Source of the DNA: Vallitalea okinawensis
Lineage (GTDB): Bacteria; Bacillota; Clostridia; Lachnospirales; PQDH01
Assembly: GCF_002964605.1 (NCBI RefSeq)
Contig: NZ_KZ672986.1
Span: 2,043 to 52,302, forward strand
Direction of reading: 5' to 3'
Length of the DNA stretch: 50,260 nt
Shown: piece by piece, positions 43,999-50,260 of the stretch
Position numbering within the stretch: position 1 is the first letter of the stretch
How the letters are laid out: each line of letters starts with the position of its first letter
Notes under the pieces: model-generated
The model's input: only the letters and a program-made list of their open reading frames with translations
Told to the model about the DNA's origin: nothing
Database searches by the model: none
Translations under genes and position numbers: made by a program

Positions 43999-44029
43999 AG
44001 AGTGTGTTGTAAGTTTTACAACACACTCT
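43999..44029 (+). promoter_or_regulatory. 14-bp inverted repeat before the sugar-binding lipoprotein gene
   Basis: AGAGTGTGTTGTAA and its perfect complement TTACAACACACTCT around a 3-nt GTT loop. No T-run follows, so it is either an operator, possibly for the AraC-type regulator, or a terminator without a U tract. A TATAAT at 44092-44097 lies further on, without a good -35. Confidence 0.6.
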
Positions 44030-44146
44030 AATTGTGATAATTATAGTACTTTTTTATAGATTACATCTCTTTTTTTCTTAACACATTATTATATAATGAA
44101 TATACATACAAGGCCTTGTTACGAATTTAATGGGAGGTTACGAAAT

Positions 44147-45538
44147 ATGTTAAAAAAATTAATAGCGTTTATAATTTGTATGGCAATGGTTTTTTCATTT
44201 GTGGGATGCACTCAAGATAATGAGAGTAATGATGTAGCGAATAATGTAAGTGAAGATGTGACTAAAGAAAGTGATACAACAAAGTCAGAGCCAGAAAAAA
44301 CTGAGAAAAAAGAAGTTGTTGTATCAATGATGTCAACACATAACGAAGCAAGTAAAGATGAAGATGCTCGTGTAGAGATTTTCTATGATGCTGTCGATAA
44401 AACAAAAGAACTAAATCCAAATCTTAAAATAGAAGTCGAATATATTCCTCATGATGCTTATCAAGATAAAGCTCAAATCTTAGCTGCAGCAGATGAATTG
44501 CCTGATCTTTTTGAAGTGAAAGGATCTTGGACTAAAAATTTCGTTGAAAATGGTAGATTGCGTAGTTTAAATGATATTTTGGATTCAGATCCAGCATGGA
44601 GAGATAGTTTTATTCCTGGGGGTTATCTAAACTTCCTAGTAGATGATCAAATATATGGATTATGCATGGATTCTGGTGGACTTACTCACGTCATTTACTA
44701 TAATGAAGATATCTTTAATGAATGTGGTATTGAAATCTTCCCAGAAACAATGCCAGAGTTTGTTGAAGCCATTGAAAAAATAAAAAGTAAAGGGTATCTG
44801 CCTATTTCAATGGGTAATAAAGGAAATTGGTTAGCTGAGTCATGTTATTTAAGTACAATTGGTGCAAGATTCACTGGTCAAGATTGGAATAAAAGTATTG
44901 TAGAAGGAACAGGTGCATCCTTTGCAGATCCAGAATTTATTTCAGGATTAGCAGTGATGTATGATTTAGCATTGATGGGGGCTTTTAACGAAGACTTAAA
45001 TAGTGTTGAATATAAGCAGCAAAGAGTTCCTTATTATAACGGAGAAGCTGCTATGTTTGTTGAAGGAAACTGGGCATTAAGTTCATTAATTAAGGATTGT
45101 TCTGAGGAAGTTCTTAATGCAACTCAACTAGCAATTTGGCCTGCAGTTGAAGGTTCATCACAGCCTCAAAATTATATTAGTGGTGGTACAGGCGGCTGGG
45201 CCCTTTCACTTAATGCACAATTAGAAGATGAAAAGGTACCCTATGTTACGGATTTTTATCAGTCATTATTTACTGAAGAGTATTCAAAGAAAATGTATGA
45301 AAATGGTAAGACTCCAAGTATTCAAAGTGATACATATGATAAATCAAAATTACATCCATTACAAGTTGATTATTTCAATATAGTAGCTGGATTTGAACCT
45401 TGTTCAACTTATGACTTAGTTTTTGATCCTGCTGTAATCGAAGTTATGAATTCTGGACTTCAAGAATTATTAATTGATGCAATAAGCCCTGAAGAGTTAG
45501 CTGATAGAATTCAGAAAGAATATGAGGACGTTAAGTAA
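44147..45538 (+). CDS. Sugar ABC transporter substrate-binding lipoprotein (family 1)
   Basis: A 463-residue extracellular lipoprotein. The signal peptide ends in the lipobox FVGC (Cys near residue 22), followed by an Asp/Glu/Ser/Lys linker. The mature protein has the family 1 extracellular solute-binding fold: YIPHDAYQDKAQILAAADELPDLFE, YNEDIFNECGI, NGEAAMFVEGNWAL and a Trp-rich sugar cleft (GGTGGWALS). The ATG at 44147 is used because GGGAGG stands before it; an in-frame ATG at 44096 lies within the promoter-like TATAATG. With two permeases and a beta-mannosidase behind it, beta-mannosides are the likely ligand. Confidence 0.88.
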   Translation: MLKKLIAFIICMAMVFSFVGCTQDNESNDVANNVSEDVTKESDTTKSEPEKTEKKEVVVSMMSTHNEASKDEDARVEIFYDAVDKTKELNPNLKIEVEYIPHDAYQDKAQILAAADELPDLFEVKGSWTKNFVENGRLRSLNDILDSDPAWRDSFIPGGYLNFLVDDQIYGLCMDSGGLTHVIYYNEDIFNECGIEIFPETMPEFVEAIEKIKSKGYLPISMGNKGNWLAESCYLSTIGARFTGQDWNKSIVEGTGASFADPEFISGLAVMYDLALMGAFNEDLNSVEYKQQRVPYYNGEAAMFVEGNWALSSLIKDCSEEVLNATQLAIWPAVEGSSQPQNYISGGTGGWALSLNAQLEDEKVPYVTDFYQSLFTEEYSKKMYENGKTPSIQSDTYDKSKLHPLQVDYFNIVAGFEPCSTYDLVFDPAVIEVMNSGLQELLIDAISPEELADRIQKEYEDVK

Positions 45539-45552
45539 ATTGACACAAATAA

Positions 45553-45590
45553 ATGTAAACATCTCTCCATTTGGTGAGAGATGTTTACAT
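45553..45590 (+). promoter_or_regulatory. Intercistronic hairpin between binding protein and permease genes
   Basis: A perfect 15-bp stem (ATGTAAACATCTCTC/GAGAGATGTTTACAT) with an 8-nt loop and no T-run. As at 5844, it sits just after a binding-protein gene and should raise that protein above the permeases. Confidence 0.7.
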
Positions 45591-45618
45591 AGATGTTTAT
45601 GAAGTAGAGGTGAGATAT

Positions 45619-46509
45619 TTGATTAATGATAGTTTAAAACCAAGTAAGCGTCAATTCTTATTATTTTTAGGTATTCCTGTTATCTGGTATTCCTTTGTTG
45701 TATTGTTACCTGTATTTGGAGCCATAAGGTATAGTTTTTTTGATTGGTCAGGTGGACCGAACATGGAGGCTGTGGGATTTGCTAATTATATGGATATTTT
45801 ACAGGATGATTTATTTTGGAGATCTTTAAAGAATAACTTAGTCATCATTCTATATTGCATTATTGGACAGATTGGTATCGCACTTGTATTATCAGCATTA
45901 TTACAATCAAAATTCATAAAATTCAAAAAAATCCATCGATCAGTTATATTTTTTCCAGTTGTTTTATCCTCTGTCGTTATCGGGTTCGTTTGGACTATTA
46001 TATATAATAAGGATTATGGACTATTAAACTGGCTATTATCTACATTGAACTTAGATTTTTTAATTCATCCATATTTAGATGATCCTAAAACCATACTTTT
46101 GTTTGTTAGTATTCCTCTTATATGGAAGTACATTGGTTATTACATGGTTTTACTTTTATCAGGAATGTCAACGATTCCAACATCTGTACTGGAGATGTCA
46201 GAAATTGATGGTGCTACAGGATGGAGAAAGCTTGTCTATATTATTTTTCCTCTTATTAAAAGTACAATTATTGTATGTATCATGCTATGTATCGCAGGTA
46301 ATATGAAAATATTTGATCATATATTAGTTATGACTGGTGGAGGACCCGGAACAAGCTCCATGGTATTAGCTATATATGCGTATAAGCAATCATTTGTAAA
46401 ATATAAATTAGGCTATGGTAGTGCAGCATCGGTATTAATATTAATTATTAGTTTGGGTATCGTACTAACCACTCGGTATATAGCAGGGAGGGAAAAAAGT
46501 GATAATTAA
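45619..46509 (+). CDS. Sugar ABC transporter permease (MalF type)
   Basis: A 296-residue permease with six membrane segments and the binding-protein-dependent transport signature (EAA loop) EMSEIDGATGWRKLVYIIFPLI near residue 205 (partly quoted: EIDGATGWRKL). I choose a TTG start at 45619, 4 nt after GAGGTGAG, giving a short cytoplasmic tail (MINDSLKPSKRQ). The more upstream in-frame TTG at 45571 lies within the intercistronic hairpin and has no ribosome-binding site. It overlaps the next permease gene by 11 nt. Confidence 0.85.
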   Translation: MINDSLKPSKRQFLLFLGIPVIWYSFVVLLPVFGAIRYSFFDWSGGPNMEAVGFANYMDILQDDLFWRSLKNNLVIILYCIIGQIGIALVLSALLQSKFIKFKKIHRSVIFFPVVLSSVVIGFVWTIIYNKDYGLLNWLLSTLNLDFLIHPYLDDPKTILLFVSIPLIWKYIGYYMVLLLSGMSTIPTSVLEMSEIDGATGWRKLVYIIFPLIKSTIIVCIMLCIAGNMKIFDHILVMTGGGPGTSSMVLAIYAYKQSFVKYKLGYGSAASVLILIISLGIVLTTRYIAGREKSDN

Positions 46510-47338
46510 TCATACTCTAAGAAAAGTTGGACAATTAATCATTAACATGTTTATATGTATATTTTCTATCTCATGTGTTTATCCCATTGCTTGGATTTTT
46601 TATTCATCATTGAAAGAATCAAGTGAATTCAATCGGGATATTATAGCCTTACCTCAATCGCTTAATTTTGATAACTATATTAAAGCATTTCAAAACAGTA
46701 ATTTAGCAAAATACTCATTTAACAGCTTGTTTAATGCTACTGTATCAACAACCATCATTATTATATTAGCCTTTATATTAGCTTATTTTATATCTCGTTT
46801 TAATTTTAAGGGAAGAAAGATATTATATATCATGTTTTTATTTGGTATGCTTGTTCCTGTTCATGCATTATTAATACCTATTTTTATTCAATTTAAAAAT
46901 GCTGGATTTTTTAATAAACGTTTTACACTCATTTTACCCTATGTTGCATTTGGTTTACCATTTACATTATTTCTTTTAGAAAGTTATCTAAATGGTGTAC
47001 CAAAAGAATTGGATGAAGCAGCCATGATCGATGGAAGTGGGTTATCTAGGACAATGTTTACAATTATACTACCATTATGTAAACCTATGCTAGTAGCTGT
47101 AGGGATATTGAGTTTTTTTGGAAACTGGAATGAATTTTCTTTTGCTTTAGTATTAATTAACTCTGACAAGTATAAAACAGTTTCTTTGGCTTTACAGAGT
47201 TTTAGTGGGCAATATGCTACTGATTACCCTACTCAAATGGCAGCTATGGTAGTAGCAATAGCTCCAGTACTCGTTTTATATCTTATCTTTAATAAAAAAA
47301 TTATAGAAGGTATGGCAGAAGGAGCTGTAAAAGGATAG
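46499..47338 (+). CDS. Sugar ABC transporter permease (MalG type)
   Basis: A 279-residue permease with six membrane segments and the EAA loop ELDEAAMIDGSGLSRTMFTI near residue 170. It pairs with the preceding permease to form the channel. GTG start at 46499 behind AGGGAGGG. No ATPase gene is present; as in many Firmicutes, a shared MsmX-type ATPase encoded elsewhere probably powers it. Confidence 0.9.
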   Translation: MIINHTLRKVGQLIINMFICIFSISCVYPIAWIFYSSLKESSEFNRDIIALPQSLNFDNYIKAFQNSNLAKYSFNSLFNATVSTTIIIILAFILAYFISRFNFKGRKILYIMFLFGMLVPVHALLIPIFIQFKNAGFFNKRFTLILPYVAFGLPFTLFLLESYLNGVPKELDEAAMIDGSGLSRTMFTIILPLCKPMLVAVGILSFFGNWNEFSFALVLINSDKYKTVSLALQSFSGQYATDYPTQMAAMVVAIAPVLVLYLIFNKKIIEGMAEGAVKG

Positions 47339-47353
47339 GAAGAAGGGAAATGT

Positions 47354-49822
47354 ATGAAACAAATCATCTTGAACGGTGAGTGGCTTTTTAGAAAAGCTAC
47401 TGAAACAGAGTGGATAAATGCAGAAGTACCGGGATCAGTTTGTAAAGATCTATTAAGAGTAGGATTATTAGAGAATCCATTCTATAGAGATAATGAATGG
47501 ACTACCTATGAGGTATTAAAAAATGATTTCGTATATGAAAAAGCATTTGAAGTAAGTCAAGATTTCCTTACTATGGACCAATTAAACTTAGTATGTCAAG
47601 GTCTCGATACAGTGGTTGATATTTATTTAAATAATCAGTTATTAGCTCAGGTCGATAACATGCATCGAACCTATAAGTTTAATGTGAAAGATTACTTAAT
47701 TGCTGGTGAAAATAAAATAAAATTCTATTTCCATTCAATGATCAACTATGCGTTAAAAAAGCATGAAGAGAATCCAATTTATGATGCATCAGATACGGTA
47801 AGTGGTTTTGAACAAGTCCGAAAGGCTCATTGCATGTATGGATGGGATTGGGGTCCAAAATTACCGGATATGGGCATATTTAGAGATATAGAAATAGTAG
47901 GCTATAATCAAGCTGAATTAGAAGATGTTTATATTGTTCAAAATCACGAAGAAAATAGAGTACAACTGGATTTACTTGTTCATACAAAAAGATTAAATAA
48001 CAGCCCTTTAAATTGTACAGTCAATGTGACATCACCAAGTGGCGAAATAATGACGGCGGTAAGGGCGTTAAAAGAGGAAAAGGAAAAACTATCTATTGAA
48101 ATCTCATCCCCAGAATTATGGTGGCCTAATGGCTATGGACAGCAACCTCTATACGATGTGGAAGTTATATTAAAAAATGAGGATGAAACTCTTGATACAT
48201 ATGAATGTCGAGTAGGCTTAAGGACCCTATCTGTCAAGCAAGAAAAAGATGAGTGGGGTCAATCCTTTGAATTTGAGATTAATGGACTATCAATTTTTGC
48301 AATGGGGGCTAACTATATCCCAGAAGATAGTATTATAACGAGATGTAATAAAGAGAGAACAAGAAAACTGCTTGAGCAATGTATTGAAGTCAATTTTAAC
48401 TGTATTCGTACATGGGGCGGCGGCTACTTCTTAGATGATTATTTTTATGAGCTATGTGATGAAATGGGATTGATTGTATGGCAAGATTTACTCTTTGCTT
48501 GTGCACCCTATTTATTGACAGATGATTTTATTGAAAATATTAAAAAAGAAACAGAAGATAATATCAAACGATTGAGGAATCATCCCTGTATAGGATTATG
48601 GTGCGGAAATAATGAATTAGAGTGGGGATGGACAGACTGGGATATGGGATTTGGTACAGATCCTAAATTAAAGGCGAATTATATTAAGCAATTTGAATAT
48701 ATATTACCTGAAGTAGCGAAAGAACATGATCCTAATAGATTCTATTGGATTGCTTCACCTTCTTCAGGTGGATCTTTTGATCATCCAAATGATGAAAACA
48801 GAGGTGATGTTCATTATTGGGAAGTGTGGCATCGATTAAAACCCTTTAAAGAGTATCGTAAATATTACTTTAGATTCTGCTCTGAGTTTGGATTCCAATC
48901 ATTTCCATGTCTGAAAACAGTTGAATCGTTTACGCTGCCTGAAGACAGAAACATTTTTTCTTATGTCATGGAAAATCATCAAAAGAATGGCCAAGCTAAT
49001 GGTAGAATTTTAGGGTACTTAGCTCAAACCTTTAAATATCCTAAGAACTTTGATTCTTTACTTTATACTTCACAATTACTACAAGCAGAGGCTATTAAAT
49101 ACGGTGTTGAGCACTGGAGAAGAAATAGAAATAGATGTATGGGAGCGATATATTGGCAATTAAACGACTGTTGGCCTGTAGCCTCTTGGGCTAGTATTGA
49201 TTATTACGGGAGATGGAAAGCATTACATTACTTTGCAAAAAGATTTTTTGCTCCTATCATGTTATCTGTAGAAGATACCGACTCAATAGTTCGCTTTGCA
49301 GTTGCTAATGAAACACTTGATACTTTTAAAGGTCAGATAAAATGGTATTTAAGAAAGAATAATGGTGAAGTATTAGACAGTGATACAATTGATGCTGAAG
49401 TTAAGCAATTATCATCTAAATATATGGATTCATTAGACTTTAGTAATGACCTTTTAACAAAAGAAGAGAGGTTCTCTACCTATATGGATTATTATTTAAT
49501 ATGCGATGATCAAATTATAGGTAGTGGTAGTACCCTATTTACTGAACCTAAATATTTTAAATTCTTAGATCCCAAAATTTCATTTGAAGTCATTGATAAT
49601 GGTCAAGACTTTACACTCAGCTTTAAAACAATTAATTATGCGAAATATATAGAAATTGATTTTAAAGATATGGATATAGTATTAGAGGATAATTACTTTG
49701 ATATGAATAAAGATATTGGGAGAATAATTAATGTATCTAAAGATACTTTACCTGAAAATATTAATCGAGAATGGCTTAGTGATCATATCTGTATTAGAAG
49801 TATCTATGATATGAGTCAATAA
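47354..49822 (+). CDS. GH2 family beta-mannosidase
   Basis: An 822-residue glycoside hydrolase that removes terminal beta-mannose residues. The N-terminal jelly-roll (about 1-180, with GSVCKDLL and CQGLDTVVDIYLN), an immunoglobulin-like domain and a TIM barrel follow the GH2 order. The acid/base is Glu421 in WCGNNELEW and the nucleophile Glu511 in CSEFGFQS; SPELWWPNGYG and RTWGGGY are also typical of the mannosidase branch. There is no signal peptide, so it acts on imported oligosaccharides. It is 15 nt after the permease gene with AGAAGGG before the ATG. Confidence 0.92.
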   Translation: MKQIILNGEWLFRKATETEWINAEVPGSVCKDLLRVGLLENPFYRDNEWTTYEVLKNDFVYEKAFEVSQDFLTMDQLNLVCQGLDTVVDIYLNNQLLAQVDNMHRTYKFNVKDYLIAGENKIKFYFHSMINYALKKHEENPIYDASDTVSGFEQVRKAHCMYGWDWGPKLPDMGIFRDIEIVGYNQAELEDVYIVQNHEENRVQLDLLVHTKRLNNSPLNCTVNVTSPSGEIMTAVRALKEEKEKLSIEISSPELWWPNGYGQQPLYDVEVILKNEDETLDTYECRVGLRTLSVKQEKDEWGQSFEFEINGLSIFAMGANYIPEDSIITRCNKERTRKLLEQCIEVNFNCIRTWGGGYFLDDYFYELCDEMGLIVWQDLLFACAPYLLTDDFIENIKKETEDNIKRLRNHPCIGLWCGNNELEWGWTDWDMGFGTDPKLKANYIKQFEYILPEVAKEHDPNRFYWIASPSSGGSFDHPNDENRGDVHYWEVWHRLKPFKEYRKYYFRFCSEFGFQSFPCLKTVESFTLPEDRNIFSYVMENHQKNGQANGRILGYLAQTFKYPKNFDSLLYTSQLLQAEAIKYGVEHWRRNRNRCMGAIYWQLNDCWPVASWASIDYYGRWKALHYFAKRFFAPIMLSVEDTDSIVRFAVANETLDTFKGQIKWYLRKNNGEVLDSDTIDAEVKQLSSKYMDSLDFSNDLLTKEERFSTYMDYYLICDDQIIGSGSTLFTEPKYFKFLDPKISFEVIDNGQDFTLSFKTINYAKYIEIDFKDMDIVLEDNYFDMNKDIGRIINVSKDTLPENINREWLSDHICIRSIYDMSQ

Positions 49823-49835
49823 AAGAAAGGTAACT

Positions 49836-49866
49836 ATGGCGAAGGGGTGTAGAGTCCCTTCGCTAT
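49836..49866 (+). terminator. Terminator-like hairpin after the beta-mannosidase gene
   Basis: ATGGCGAAGGG pairs with CCCTTCGCTAT (11 bp, one G-U pair) around a 9-nt loop. No T-run follows, so the efficiency is uncertain. From here to the window end no gene is seen. Confidence 0.65.
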
Positions 49867-49985
49867 TGTGAATGTTAATATGCAATTGATTTGCTTTTTA
49901 GAAACTATTCTATTGAATTTTATTTAATAATATGATTTTCATCAATTATAGAAATTGATTGAAAATAATAACTTTACATATGCTG

Positions 49986-50038
49986 TTGACAGTGTAGGAG
50001 AGAGATGATATACTAGTCTTCGTTGTCAGGAAAACAAC
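49986..50038 (+). promoter_or_regulatory. Sigma-A-type promoter 1 with downstream inverted repeat
   Basis: TTGACA (49986-49991), 17-nt spacer, TATACT (50009-50014). Seven nt after the -10 begins a repeat GTTGT-CAGGAAA-ACAAC (50022-50038), at the predicted start of transcription. The gene it serves lies right of the window. Confidence 0.65.
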
Positions 50039-50125
50039 ACAAAACGACATAAAAGTAAATAAAGTGAATTGATTACAATATTTAATAATAAAAATCAAAT
50101 TATTACAATTGATATCAAAAACTTA

Positions 50126-50178
50126 TTGACAAATGTCGAAACATTTGATAGAATATAATTCTGTTGCGAAAACAACAG
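50126..50178 (+). promoter_or_regulatory. Sigma-A-type promoter 2 with spacer palindrome and downstream inverted repeat
   Basis: TTGACA (50126-50131), 17-nt spacer, TAGAAT (50149-50154). The spacer contains AAATGT-CGAA-ACATTT (50132-50147 region). A repeat CTGTTG-CGAAAA-CAACAG (50161-50178) begins at the predicted start of transcription, in the same place as at promoter 1. Confidence 0.65.
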
Positions 50179-50260
50179 ATGACAATTTAGAACATTGGAA
50201 ACTGAACAGTGTAACACATACCCAAGAAATAAACTTTGATTTCGTTAGAATTTAATTCTA

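Noticed and set aside
45571-45618. Upstream TTG start for the first mannoside permease
   Set aside because: It lies in the 15-bp hairpin with no ribosome-binding site; TTG 45619 follows GAGGTGAG.

Overview
This window comes from a low-GC, Gram-positive anaerobe of the Clostridia type. The evidence is AT-rich DNA, strong AAGGAGG ribosome-binding sites, lipoprotein sugar-binding proteins, paired YesN/LytS-type two-component systems, an L-box riboswitch and a HPr carrying Ser46. All genes I accept lie on the + strand. I see no tRNA, rRNA, CRISPR array, insertion sequence or prophage.

Region 1 (265-9522) is a sugar-sensing and uptake locus. It holds a response regulator, a sensor kinase and a membrane-anchored binding protein that overlaps the kinase gene. 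These precede a galactose/methyl-galactoside (Mgl-type) ABC transporter (binding protein, ATPase, permease) and a second Mgl-type binding lipoprotein. Hairpins lie before and after the first binding-protein gene. A small basic coiled-coil gene (9644-9829) follows between two terminators.

Region 2 (10026-22409) is the unusual part: 11 consecutive genes built from 23 copies of one roughly 140-residue cysteine-containing domain. The domain resembles the uncharacterised DUF4489 family, and none of the genes has a recognisable signal peptide or enzyme motif. Three single-domain genes (types alpha, beta, gamma) are followed by two genes in which the same three types are fused in the same order. Next come two near-identical single-domain genes with charged, Cys-rich N-termini, then four three-domain genes of another class. 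Each of the three likely transcription units starts near an AC-n16/17-CATANNNTA string, which matches the sporulation sigma-K promoter consensus. I infer a spore-surface or other mother-cell structural protein locus; this is a hypothesis.

Region 3 (22585-28892) is housekeeping metabolism. coaBC is followed by a pantothenate operon that starts with a DUF2520-type ketopantoate reductase (PanG-like), then panB, panC and panD. An intrinsic terminator lies only 26 nt before panG, so it probably acts as an attenuator. A lysine riboswitch with its own promoter and terminator then controls an NhaC-family transporter, probably for lysine.

Region 4 (29031-40491) has a metallophosphoesterase and then an L-ascorbate (ula) island. 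The island holds a propeller-like protein of unknown role, EIIC, EIIA, the lactonase UlaG, EIIB, UlaE, UlaF, a SorC-family regulator, and the general PTS proteins Enzyme I and HPr. Four related 14-bp palindromes at two upstream gaps are candidate operators for the SorC regulator.

Region 5 (40623-49822) has a second LytS/YesN-type two-component system, a sugar ABC transporter (lipoprotein and two permeases, no ATPase gene) and a GH2 beta-mannosidase, suggesting uptake and hydrolysis of beta-mannosides. The last 400 bases contain two sigma-A-like promoters, each followed at the same distance by a similar inverted repeat; the gene they serve is outside the window.
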